Part shown: one piece after another, positions 8,532-16,438 of the stretch
Position numbering within the stretch: position 1 is the stretch's first letter
Layout of the letters: the number at the start of each line of letters is the position of its first letter
Source of the DNA: JBMNGH01 sp050949725
GTDB lineage: Bacteria; Bacillota; Thermosediminibacteria; Thermosediminibacterales; Tepidanaerobacteraceae
Direction of reading: 5' to 3'
DNA length: 64,000 nucleotides
NCBI GenBank assembly: GCA_050949725.1
Contig: JBMNGH010000009.1
Location: 1-64,000 of the forward strand
The notes under the pieces: model-generated
Databases searched by the model: none
The model's input: the letters and a program-made list of their open reading frames with translations, nothing else
Told to the model about the DNA's origin: nothing
Translations under genes and position numbers: made by a program

Positions 8532-8943
8532 TGATGTAATTTTGAATAAAACGGCTGTCATTGAAAGATGCATCAGGCGCATTCATGAGGAGTATGAAGG
8601 AAATCCTGATAATCTCAAGAATTATACAAAACAAGATTCTATTATCTTAAATATTCAGAGGGCATCTGAAGCATGTATTGATATTGCTATGCATATTATT
8701 GCTGAAAAATCATACGGTATCCCTCAAAGCAGCAGAGACGCTTTTGATTTACTGCAAACTAACGGTGTTATCAATTTCGATTTATGCACTAAACTTAAAG
8801 CAATGGTGGGCTTTAGAAATATTGCTGTGCATGATTATCAAAACATAAATTTGCAAATTGTGCAAAGAATCATTGAATATCATCTTGATGATATGAGGGA
8901 GTTTGCTAGTTTAGTTTTAAAATACTGTAAAAATAACGGTTGA
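8524..8943 (+). CDS. hepT: HEPN-domain toxin
   Basis: 139 residues, DUF86/HepT family. The RX4HXY active-site motif reads RNIAVHDY at residues 98-105 (Arg98, His103, Tyr105). HEPN proteins are RNases, and Tyr105 corresponds to the residue AMPylated by the partner antitoxin in characterised systems. Coupled to mntA by an 8-base overlap, with ATG start. REP-like fragments begin 2 bases after the stop. Toxicity and RNA target here are inferred from the family. Confidence 0.87.
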   Translation: MHSDVILNKTAVIERCIRRIHEEYEGNPDNLKNYTKQDSIILNIQRASEACIDIAMHIIAEKSYGIPQSSRDAFDLLQTNGVINFDLCTKLKAMVGFRNIAVHDYQNINLQIVQRIIEYHLDDMREFASLVLKYCKNNG

Positions 8944-8944
8944 G

Positions 8945-9000
8945 TCTGTCAAGGATGTCAGGGAGACAGAGTTACTGTCACCTCTGTTGACAACCGGCGA
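8945..9000 (+). repeat. Degenerate REP-like unit after hepT
   Basis: CTGTCAAGGATGTCAGGGAG is followed by ACAGAGTTACTGTCACC, a diverged form of the GTGTCAAGGGGACGG...TGTCACC unit. Like both larger clusters it starts right after a stop codon in the gene's orientation. Confidence 0.55.
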
Positions 9001-9070
9001 AGGAGACGATTTGCTGATAAAGGACTATTTGACACATGGCACATTATTGATACACAGAGGAGAATGACCC

Positions 9071-9310
9071 ATGGCAAATGGAACCAATCAGGCCGACGGA
9101 GAAAATCGACCGCAAGATCAAAATTTGCAGCCTAAAACAGATAAAAATAAAGAGTTTGAACATCTTCCAAGTGAAGCAATGGATTTAAGGTACCAAAGGG
9201 AAAAATACATCCAGGATAGACAGGCCCTTGAAAAATATCAAGCTGTAATGAGTCTTCTCGATATGCTCGAAAGGGAGCTAGGCCAAAGACTTAAAAAAAT
9301 GAATGGCTAA
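9071..9310 (+). CDS. Unrecognised 79-residue protein, possible N-terminal part of a split gene
   Basis: Start ATG follows AGAGGAG. The first 35 residues are polar and probably disordered (many Asn, Gln, Asp, Lys), then an amphipathic helix follows (QREKYIQDRQALEKYQAVMS...LERELGQRLKK). The last codons run over seven A residues (9293-9299). A -1 shift there would join it directly to the open frame that continues to 10131, giving one protein of about 355 residues with a continuous helix. I recognise no family. Confidence 0.5.
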   Translation: MANGTNQADGENRPQDQNLQPKTDKNKEFEHLPSEAMDLRYQREKYIQDRQALEKYQAVMSLLDMLERELGQRLKKMNG

Positions 9311-9363
9311 TTGACCTAAAACTCGAAAAACAGTATAACAGAAGCGCACGTGTTTTTTACAGT

Positions 9364-10131
9364 TTGTTAACAGAGCTTTCGCTTTTACTAGGTGATAATG
9401 CGTATACCTCGCAGTTGCAGCTTGGCCGAAGAATATTGCAGATAGACAGGGAAAAATTCTTAAAATATCTCGCGGATTCATTTAGCGGCCAACTTCCGGG
9501 CATGGCCCTTTCGCCACTTGAAGTATTAAGCTATATGGAGCAGGGAGTATATGAGGACATAGACAACGAAGATATAATCGATTCAGAGGATCCTCCCGGT
9601 CTTTGGCTTGCATTTACCATGCCATTTTGTCTCCACGAAGACGATATAACGGCAGGAGTTTCAACATTTGATGAATGGATCGAGCGTTGGGAACAGCCTC
9701 CAGAGGATACTTCATTTGATACAGATATAAATTACAAGGCGCGTGTTCTAAAACTTCTTCGAACCCGGGACGAGGATGCCTTATATCTGTTTATCAGGAA
9801 GGCCAACGATGTTTTTCGCGGCGCCCTAAAACTCGTTTATGATGAACAAAAGGACCGCTGTATTGCCATAGCCCGTGCCAACAGGAGATTCGTGCAGGAG
9901 GTTTTGGAGGACAAACATGTGGCCTTGCTGATGTTCATGTATTATACGGGAATGACTTCAAGGAAGAATCGTATAACCTTTGAGGAGGTCCATACTTACT
10001 TTCAGAGATCCTTAATAAAGTCTGCGTCGAGAGAAAGACCCCCTGCCCACTTTTTGCATATTGCTTTCCACCGGTTTGACGTTATGGCGTTTCCAGGCGA
10101 AAAGGTGTTTATAAGCATGCCTATTATCTGA
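9364..10131 (+). CDS. Unrecognised 255-residue protein, possibly continuing the gene at 9071
   Basis: The frame is open from 9295 but its first conventional start is TTG 9364, with no convincing ribosome site. The residues encoded before it (WLIDLKLEKQYNRSARVFYS) look like real protein, so either a -1 frameshift at the A7 run or a sequence error joins it to the upstream frame. Helix-rich, cytoplasmic, with acidic stretches (EDIDNEDIIDSEDPP) and no known motif. Its last 130 bases lie opposite another open frame. The neighbouring beta-CASP nuclease gene starts about 300 bases downstream. Confidence 0.5.
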   Translation: MLTELSLLLGDNAYTSQLQLGRRILQIDREKFLKYLADSFSGQLPGMALSPLEVLSYMEQGVYEDIDNEDIIDSEDPPGLWLAFTMPFCLHEDDITAGVSTFDEWIERWEQPPEDTSFDTDINYKARVLKLLRTRDEDALYLFIRKANDVFRGALKLVYDEQKDRCIAIARANRRFVQEVLEDKHVALLMFMYYTGMTSRKNRITFEEVHTYFQRSLIKSASRERPPAHFLHIAFHRFDVMAFPGEKVFISMPII

Positions 10132-10304
10132 GGAGGAAGCTTTTGAACTTCTGAAGATGACTCCTCCTTAAATTCTAGTATTCCTACAAGCCTTCGCTGC
10201 CTGAGCTGTTCAACATATACCCGCCATATGTAGTGACCTTCCCTGAATTCGGGTTGTTTTTCGGCTTTCCAGTTTTTAAGAAGTTTTAACCATCCCGGAA
10301 GCAT
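10002..10304 (-). CDS. Unrecognised 100-residue protein on the opposite strand
   Basis: ATG at 10304 is preceded by AGGGGTGGT at good spacing. The N-terminal half (LPGWLKLLKNWKAEKQPEFR...WRVYVEQLRQRRLVGILEF) has protein-like composition and no competing gene opposite it. The C-terminal 45 residues overlap the end of the + strand gene ending at 10131. Either the two genes overlap convergently or one ends differently. No family recognised. Confidence 0.4.
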   Translation of the reverse strand: MLPGWLKLLKNWKAEKQPEFREGHYIWRVYVEQLRQRRLVGILEFKEESSSEVQKLPPQIIGMLINTFSPGNAITSNRWKAICKKWAGGLSLDADFIKDL

Positions 10305-10429
10305 GTGTACCACCCCTATCCTCACTATAACATATGAACATTACATTAGCCAAATGTGTCGATCAGTGAATATTTAGACAGAGGTGATTTTTTGGCTTTT
10401 CTTGTTATATAATGAATGGGGGTGATTCT

Positions 10430-11995
10430 ATGACTGTTTCGCTTACATTTTACGATGGGGTCGGCTGTATCGGAGGTAATAAGATACTGTTGGAGGACGG
10501 AGGCACCTCTCTTTTCATGGACTTCGGCACCAACTTCAAAGCCGAAGGCATGTTCTTTGATGAATTTCTTGGGCCAAGGAACATTTTCGGTATTCATGAT
10601 CTTTTAAACCTGGATATATTGCCGCCACTGAGAGGCCTTTACAGACAGGATTTGGAATGTCCAGGAGTCTGGGATAGGTTTTTATCCCATCCGGACTGCC
10701 GGGAGGCGGAGGTCGCAGGTGTATTGCTTTCCCATGCGCACTTCGACCATTGCGGGCTTTTTTCGTATCTGCGGGAAGATGTGCCCGTAATAACAGGGCT
10801 TACAAGTGCTTTAATTTGCAAAGCACTTCAAGACACGGGAGGGGGCAATCGCCTGCAGGAAATATGCTATGCATCGCCAAAGGAATTGAAAGACGGTATT
10901 CTGTGTGCCTCACATTACAGAAAGATGCCTTTCAGACAGCGCAGATATCGCATAATGGGGATAAGTGCCATTCCCGAAAGTGCCTGCGGTTTTTGGGAAA
11001 ATGTTGACAACTCCCGGTCGATGGAATGCTGTGCACTGGAAGCATGTGGATTCAATGTTAAAATAGCAGGTTATGATATCTGCTTCTGGCCGGTGGATCA
11101 CTCTATTCCCGGGGCGGGAGCATTCGGAATAAAGACTTCAGTTGGTTGGATTATCTACACTGGGGATCTCAGACTTCACGGCAAAAACGCCCACCTTACG
11201 CGAAGGTTTTTCCAAGAGGCGGCAAAGCTAAAGCCCGTTGTCCTCATCTCTGAAGGCACACATCCTGCAACTCAAAAGCCTGTGACAGAAGAGGAGGTTG
11301 CCTCCAACTGCTTCGACGTGGTGGAAAAAGCCGAAGGCCTTGTGGTCGCTGACTTTGGTCCGCGAAACATTGAGCGGCTGCTTTCTTTCCTGGATGTAGC
11401 AGAAAACACGGGTCGCCGACTTGTGCTCACTGCTAAGGACATATATCTTCTTGAAGCCCTTGCTTCGGCAGGTGAAGGCGGTATACCTGATCCGCATAGG
11501 GACGATGGCATATTGCTTTACCTCAGACCAAAAGCCCTGACGAAAAAGTGGGAGGATGCTCTCAATGCCCGTTTTGATACCGCAAAGATGGTGTCGGCGG
11601 AAGACATAAGAAAAGATCCCGGAAGTTACATACTTTGTTTTTCATATTATGATTTTCATGCTTTTCTTGATATCAGGCCTGGGGGCGGGACCTATATTTA
11701 TTCATCAAGCGAAGCCTTTGATGAAGAAATGCTGATAGATCATCAGCGCATAAAGAACTGGATAGATCATTTCGGTTTTGAACTTTACGGAAGACTCGGC
11801 AGGAACCGGGAAAAATCGGGATTTCATGCCAGTGGGCACATCCATGGGCCTGGGATAGAGGAGATGGTTGAAACAATTAAACCTGAAGTGCTGATTCCTG
11901 TCCATACTCAGGATGGCGAGTTTTTCTCGCGATTCGAAGGACTTTGTAAGGTTATTTGGCCGGAGAGGGGGAAGGCTATAACATTATCAATTTAG
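10430..11995 (+). CDS. Beta-CASP metallo-beta-lactamase hydrolase, RNase J-like
   Basis: 521 residues. The zinc motif HAHFDH is at residues 102-107. Further ligands lie in VDHSIPGA and IYTGDLRLHG. The beta-CASP region follows, with ISEGTH, SGHIHGPG (compare SGHA in RNase J) and a final PVHTQ (compare PVHGE). All nuclease motifs look intact, so RNA cleavage is likely, though the protein is not RNase J itself. Start 10430 is chosen over 10412 because GGGGGTG lies 6 bases upstream. It follows the unrecognised 9-10 kb genes and precedes REP-like DNA. Confidence 0.8.
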   Translation: MTVSLTFYDGVGCIGGNKILLEDGGTSLFMDFGTNFKAEGMFFDEFLGPRNIFGIHDLLNLDILPPLRGLYRQDLECPGVWDRFLSHPDCREAEVAGVLLSHAHFDHCGLFSYLREDVPVITGLTSALICKALQDTGGGNRLQEICYASPKELKDGILCASHYRKMPFRQRRYRIMGISAIPESACGFWENVDNSRSMECCALEACGFNVKIAGYDICFWPVDHSIPGAGAFGIKTSVGWIIYTGDLRLHGKNAHLTRRFFQEAAKLKPVVLISEGTHPATQKPVTEEEVASNCFDVVEKAEGLVVADFGPRNIERLLSFLDVAENTGRRLVLTAKDIYLLEALASAGEGGIPDPHRDDGILLYLRPKALTKKWEDALNARFDTAKMVSAEDIRKDPGSYILCFSYYDFHAFLDIRPGGGTYIYSSSEAFDEEMLIDHQRIKNWIDHFGFELYGRLGRNREKSGFHASGHIHGPGIEEMVETIKPEVLIPVHTQDGEFFSRFEGLCKVIWPERGKAITLSI

Positions 11996-12424
11996 AAGGG
12001 GTAGGAACATTATAGTGTGTTCCTGCTTATTGAAGATACTTTTTGTTTGAAGATGTTATTATGTGACAACTTGTGTAATGTACCAGGAGATACAGCATTC
12101 AGGTTGCGCTGTAGCACCCAGGATCATGGCAAGCAATCGAACGTGACAATAAGTGTCGTGTGTCAGGAGCTCCGTTCCCTCGGATCATATCATTTGTTCC
12201 TTGACACACGACGTTCATTATCGGGGCTATGACTATGTGAAAACAACTTTGGAATTCAGGCAATCTTTAAGTAGCCCAGCGTTACGTCTACCTGGTGCAA
12301 GTACTGAGTGTATTGGCATACTCCGCCTATCTGGACGTGAAATCCCTAGCTCAAGTGTATCAAAGCGATGGCCGACCTTTTTGTACACGTTGGTATATGA
12401 TGCCTGCGCGACGTGTGGTAAGCT
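11996..12424. other. 429-base non-coding stretch before REP cluster 2
   Basis: Contains one long hairpin (12155-12212, listed separately). Otherwise I see no gene, promoter or known RNA. The short open frames here lack start sites and protein-like composition. Confidence 0.4.
12155..12212. repeat. Perfect 11-bp inverted repeat, REP-related hairpin
   Basis: GTCGTGTGTCA (12155-12165) pairs exactly with TGACACACGAC (12202-12212) around a 36-base loop containing CTCCGTTCCC. The arms carry the GTGTCA core of the nearby REP-like units, so this may be an ancestral or fuller form of the element. Confidence 0.6.
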
Positions 12425-12700
12425 GACAAGCGTGACACCATGGAAATGCGACACCAACCCCGTTCCACTGGCACCGGTAGGGTGACACAGGGTGACAACA
12501 ACTCCGTCCCCGTGACACGGTGCACACGCGTGACACGCCGTGACAAGGTCGTACACAGGGTGACAAGGTCACGGCACCAGGGTGACACAGGGTGACAACA
12601 ACTCCGTCCCCAGTGACACCCAGGGTAGGGTGACACAGGGTGACAACAACTCCGTCCCCCAGTGACACAACGTCCCCGTGACACGTTCCCGTGACAAGGT
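12425..12700 (-). repeat. REP-like repeat cluster 2, inverted relative to cluster 1
   Basis: Read on the minus strand, the units are GTGTCAC(T)GGGGACGGAGTTGTTGTCACCC. On the + strand GGGTGACACAGGGTGACAAC followed by AACTCCGTCCCC occurs three times, near 12479, 12580 and 12629, with degenerate GTGACA fragments between. The cluster ends at the stop codon of the flavin oxidoreductase gene (12701) and has that gene's orientation. Confidence 0.8.
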
Positions 12701-14695
12701 TTAGATGTTTCGAGCGAGGTCGTATGCGTCCCATATTGCGTTCATGTAGTTTGCCGCCTCTCTTGAGTCGCCGATTGCATAGACTTCAAACATTTCTTGA
12801 ATCAGGGAGTTGTATAAGCTGCTCTCGGGTTTTAAACCGACTGCAATTACAACAGAATCCACATTTAATGTCTTCTTATGGAAGTTATTGTTTACGACTA
12901 CTATACTATCTTGTTTTACTTCTAACAGGCTGGTTTCTGTGAGCACATCCACTTTATGAAACTTTAGCAGGTCTATCAGCATTATTTTGTTCATGTGGGG
13001 GACAGGTCTTCCGGCGGCCATCAGGTCTTCTAGTTCTTCTATTATGGTGACTTTTTTGTGTTGTTTTGCAAGCCACAGAGCGGTTTCGCATCCCACGAGC
13101 CCGCCTCCGATGACGGCTACAGTATCGCCGACTGTGCTGTTACCGAGGAGTAGCTCACCCGCACCTGTTACATTGCTCATGTTGATACCTGGTATATCTG
13201 GTGTTATAGGAGTAGAACCGGTCGCTATTATGACCACATCCGGATTTTCGCTCTTTACCATATCAGCAGTAACCTCTGTATTGAACGAGATATCTATACT
13301 CATGGCTTTCATTTCGTTTTCATACCAATTGAGCAGTCTTTTGTCATCGTCTTTGAAGTCGGGAACGCAAGCTTCCCTTAGGTGCCCCCCCAGTTTATCC
13401 GTTTTTTCATACAATGTAACTTGATGGCCCCTTAGTGTCGCCACGCGGGCGGATTCCATACCTGCGACTCCTCCGCCTACTATCATCACCTTTTTGATAT
13501 CGTGTGCGGGCTCTATGGCATACTCTTTTTCTCTTCCAACTGCGGGGTTTACGGTGCAAGATTCGGGTTTGCCCAAAAACATCCTTCCAAGGCACCCGTC
13601 ATGACAACCGATACACGGGCGGATTCTATCCGTCTGGTTGTGAAACACTTTTCTTGGCCATTCCGGATCTGTAAGCAGCCCTCGACCGATTCCGACAATG
13701 TCCAGGCTGCCTTCGGAAAGTGCTTTTTCTGCCAGCTCGGGCAGTTCCATTCTTCCTGCGACGATTATGGGGATACTGACTACTTTTTTGAGTCTTTCAG
13801 TATACGGAAGGTAGCAGCCGTGTTCCATGTAGACCGGCGGATGAGCCCAATACCATGCGTCATAAGTCCCGTTGTCGGCATCGAGAAAGTCATACCCCGC
13901 CTGTTCGATTAATTTTGCGGCTTCGAGTCCTTCGTCAACGTCTCGCCCCATTTCTTGGAAGTTTTCGTCAGGAAGACCTCCCTGTCTCCAATCCTTTATA
14001 AAGCTCTTTATACTGTATCTTAGCCCTACCGGGAAATCTTTCCCCGCTTGCTTCTTAATTTCTCTGACTATTTCTGCCGGGAGAGTCAGTCTTTCCTTTA
14101 GACCGCCGCCGTACTTATCCGTCCTCCTGTTGAACAGGGCAATTGTGAATTGATCCAATAGGTAACCCTCATGCATTGCATGAATTTCTATACCGTCAAA
14201 TCCAGCTTCACGGGCTATATGGGCGGCTTCTCCACATCTTTTTACCATTGTCTCAACTTCTTGTGTTGTCAGCTCCCTGCAGGTTGTGGCAGGGTCCCAG
14301 TAATTCGGTATTGCAGATGGTGCAACAGGAGGGCCTTCTAGGAAAGCAGGTGGTGCGCTTCTCCCAAGGCCGAATGTGACCTGTATGAAAATTTTTGAGC
14401 CAAATGTGTGGACATGTTCGGTAAGTTCAGACGCTGTTGCTAAGAACGTGATAGGGTTTAAGGTTATACAAGGGAAACTCGGCATTTTTAGCTTTTCTAT
14501 TTCATTTTCCGCTTTGACCGCACCTGTAATAATTAGCCCAGTGCCACCTTTTGCACGTTCTACGTAATAATCTATTGCGCGCTTTGTTAAATGGCCGTCC
14601 CTGTCAACCAGTCCCAAGTTTGCCATAGGTACCATAGCTATTCTGTTCTTGATCTCAACTTTTCCTATATTTATTGGCTGAAATAGTTTTTTCAT
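12701..14695 (-). CDS. NADH:flavin oxidoreductase / 2,4-dienoyl-CoA reductase-like Fe-S flavoenzyme
   Basis: 664 residues with the full domain order. An old-yellow-enzyme FMN barrel comes first (MKKLFQPINIGKVEIKNRI...). A [4Fe-4S] Cys cluster follows (CIGCHDGC...SCTVNP), then an FAD-binding GGGVAGMESA and an NAD(P)-binding GGGLVGCETA. The layout matches FadH-type 2,4-dienoyl-CoA reductases and related enoate, bile-acid or trimethylamine enzymes; the substrate is not decidable. Start at 14695 is chosen because GGAGAG lies just upstream; an in-frame ATG at 14725 has no site. No neighbour suggests fatty-acid oxidation. Confidence 0.87.
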   Translation of the reverse strand: MKKLFQPINIGKVEIKNRIAMVPMANLGLVDRDGHLTKRAIDYYVERAKGGTGLIITGAVKAENEIEKLKMPSFPCITLNPITFLATASELTEHVHTFGSKIFIQVTFGLGRSAPPAFLEGPPVAPSAIPNYWDPATTCRELTTQEVETMVKRCGEAAHIAREAGFDGIEIHAMHEGYLLDQFTIALFNRRTDKYGGGLKERLTLPAEIVREIKKQAGKDFPVGLRYSIKSFIKDWRQGGLPDENFQEMGRDVDEGLEAAKLIEQAGYDFLDADNGTYDAWYWAHPPVYMEHGCYLPYTERLKKVVSIPIIVAGRMELPELAEKALSEGSLDIVGIGRGLLTDPEWPRKVFHNQTDRIRPCIGCHDGCLGRMFLGKPESCTVNPAVGREKEYAIEPAHDIKKVMIVGGGVAGMESARVATLRGHQVTLYEKTDKLGGHLREACVPDFKDDDKRLLNWYENEMKAMSIDISFNTEVTADMVKSENPDVVIIATGSTPITPDIPGINMSNVTGAGELLLGNSTVGDTVAVIGGGLVGCETALWLAKQHKKVTIIEELEDLMAAGRPVPHMNKIMLIDLLKFHKVDVLTETSLLEVKQDSIVVVNNNFHKKTLNVDSVVIAVGLKPESSLYNSLIQEMFEVYAIGDSREAANYMNAIWDAYDLARNI

Positions 14696-15018
14696 ATTAA
14701 TCTCTCCATTTCTTACAGTTCTCATTTGGATTATTTTATCCTTTAAAAGGCTGTTTTATCCAGAATTGGGTATTTTGCTGTCTCGCTGATTTCCTTTTTT
14801 ATATCCATTTTTATATCCATTATGGTATAATTATGCAACAACACATTTATTTGATTTATGATATTTATGCTTTTTTAGAAGATATAATTGAATATGCTAA
14901 GTTATAAAGGTGCTGTTTTGGCATAAACTAAATACAGTCCGACTTTATATTCTATTTACAAAAGTAAGTAAAACGGGTATTATTTATTTAAATTATTTTA
15001 TAGGGAGGGGGAGGTTTA
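14696..15018. other. Divergent intergenic region
   Basis: AT-rich. TTTTATATCCATT is repeated in tandem near 14800-14822 and a GGTATAATTATG -10-like block lies at about 14824. A second TATAATTG is near 14884. Promoters for the divergent flavoenzyme and DegV genes are expected here but I cannot fix them. No gene seen. Confidence 0.4.
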
Positions 15019-15864
15019 ATGGCCAAGGCTGTAATTATTACCGATACTTCAAGTGATTTGCCTGAAGATATAAAACGAAATTACCCCATAAAGATTTTAC
15101 AAATGGTGGTATCATCCAAAGATAAACCGGAAATGGATATATCTAACATCTCATTGAAGGTATTTTACGATCTGATGAGGAAAGGCGATCTAATGCCAAC
15201 GACTTCTCAGGTGACAGTGAATACATACATGCAGGTCTTTGAGGAATGTCTTGAAGAAGGAATGGTTCCTATTGTCCTGGGCCTTTCTTCTAAGCTGACC
15301 AGCAGCTATGAGTCTGCAGTATTGGCAAAGAAGAATTTAAATGCTGATGATATAATCGTAATCGATTCAAAATGTGCCAGCTTTGGTCTGGGTCTGGTTG
15401 TGTACAGGGCAGCAAAAATGGCAAAAGAGGGAGTCGATCCCAAGGACATTGCAGAGGACGCCCGGTTTTATTGCGAGCACATGGAGCATATATTTACTGT
15501 TGATTCACTGGATCACTTGAAGAGGGGCGGTAGGATTTCTGCTGCACAGGCTTTTGTAGGGGGTCTTTTAAATATAAAACCTGTACTCCATTTTGTTGAT
15601 GGAGCAATTCTCCCGCTTGAAAAGGTGCGCGGCAGAAAAAACGTTGTAAAAAAGATGGTTCAAATTATGGGAGAACGTGGTGTTAATCTGGACAAACAGC
15701 TCGTAGGAATAAGCCATGGCGACAATGAGGAACTTGCACTTGAACTTGCCGATGCGATAAAAAAGGAATTCAATGTGAAAGAAATTATGATGTCTTGGAT
15801 AGGGCCAGTTATTGGTGCCCATTCAGGTCCCGGGACTGTAGCGCTATTTTTCCAAAATGCGTAA
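15019..15864 (+). CDS. degV: DegV family fatty-acid-binding protein
   Basis: 281 residues. The opening VIITDTSSDLPEDI and the TSQVTVNTYMQVFEE region are typical of DegV. LDHLKRGGRISAAQAFVGGLLNIKP is the conserved loop lining the lipid pocket. In Gram-positive bacteria DegV/FakB proteins present exogenous fatty acids to the kinase FakA. No fakA is in the window. Start ATG is preceded by GGGAGGGGGAGG. Monocistronic, ended by a terminator at 15.98 kb. Confidence 0.88.
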   Translation: MAKAVIITDTSSDLPEDIKRNYPIKILQMVVSSKDKPEMDISNISLKVFYDLMRKGDLMPTTSQVTVNTYMQVFEECLEEGMVPIVLGLSSKLTSSYESAVLAKKNLNADDIIVIDSKCASFGLGLVVYRAAKMAKEGVDPKDIAEDARFYCEHMEHIFTVDSLDHLKRGGRISAAQAFVGGLLNIKPVLHFVDGAILPLEKVRGRKNVVKKMVQIMGERGVNLDKQLVGISHGDNEELALELADAIKKEFNVKEIMMSWIGPVIGAHSGPGTVALFFQNA

Positions 15865-15975
15865 TTGCTAACGGAATACTTCGTAGCAAAACAGTGGGTG
15901 GAATATGAATGCGGAATTATAAAAATAATAAAATCGAATAAAAAGGATTGTGCGATGGGTTATTAAGAAATACGG

Positions 15976-16006
15976 CCGGGGAGCAGTATCTTACAGCTCC
16001 CCTTTT
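15976..16006 (+). terminator. Intrinsic terminator after degV
   Basis: GGGGAGC (from about 15978) pairs with GCTCCCC around a short loop, followed by TTTTATT. Its T-run is the first part of repeat copy C. Confidence 0.8.
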
Positions 16007-16072
16007 ATTGTTGAACAACAGGTATCCCGAGCCCCGACAGCAATCTTTTTTCCGTTGTTGGGTGGTTTTTTG
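16003..16072 (+). repeat. Terminator-abutting repeat, copy C
   Basis: TTTTATTGTTGAACAACAGG is followed by CCCCGACAGCAATC, a T-rich loop and GTTGTTGGGTGG. Relative to copy B the stem changes GGCA to GACA, and the other arm changes TGCC to TGTT, keeping pairing. Confidence 0.8.
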
Positions 16073-16315
16073 AAATATTTATTTATTGCCTTGTTTCTTT
16101 GAGTATAATACAATGTACCAAAAAGGAGTAAATCCCATTAAAGATTTCAGGAAAGCGTAGTTTTCCCATAGTGTTCTGAAGTATACAAAAAAAACGGCAT
16201 TAGTGAATATAAAAATACAGTTGCCCAATTCGAATGTAATTTGTTATAATAATAACGTATTAGCTATACGTTTTTATATAATTTTTTTAAATTATTTACT
16301 GTTATTTGACATTCA

Positions 16316-16346
16316 TTATATACAAGCAGGTATATTTATACATTTA
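16316..16346 (+). promoter_or_regulatory. Candidate nifJ promoter
   Basis: Perfect TTGACA at 16316-16321 and TATATT at 16341-16346, but with a long 19-base spacer. It would place the start about 215 bases before nifJ and about 70 bases before the palindrome at 16421. Other -10-like sequences occur closer to the gene. Confidence 0.35.
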
Positions 16347-16420
16347 AGATATTGAAAGACAGTAAAACTGTAATTTGACTTTGGAATAGAGCCCAAAGAA
16401 AGGTTGGGTCATGATTTATT

Positions 16421-16438
16421 TTGTGACCAATTTCACAT
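16421..16438. promoter_or_regulatory. Palindromic operator candidate (Rex- or Crp/Fnr-like)
   Basis: TTGTGACCAATTTCACAT is a TGTGA-N6-TCACA palindrome. It matches the Rex consensus TTGTGAA-N4-TTCACAA at most positions and also fits the Crp/Fnr half-site pattern. Rex is encoded at 35.7 kb and nifJ is a typical redox-linked target, so Rex is the likelier binder; this is inference. Confidence 0.45.

Noticed and set aside
12233..12734. Minus-strand frames with VVVTLCHP repeats
   Set aside because: Produced by REP cluster 2; composition follows the DNA repeat, not a protein family.
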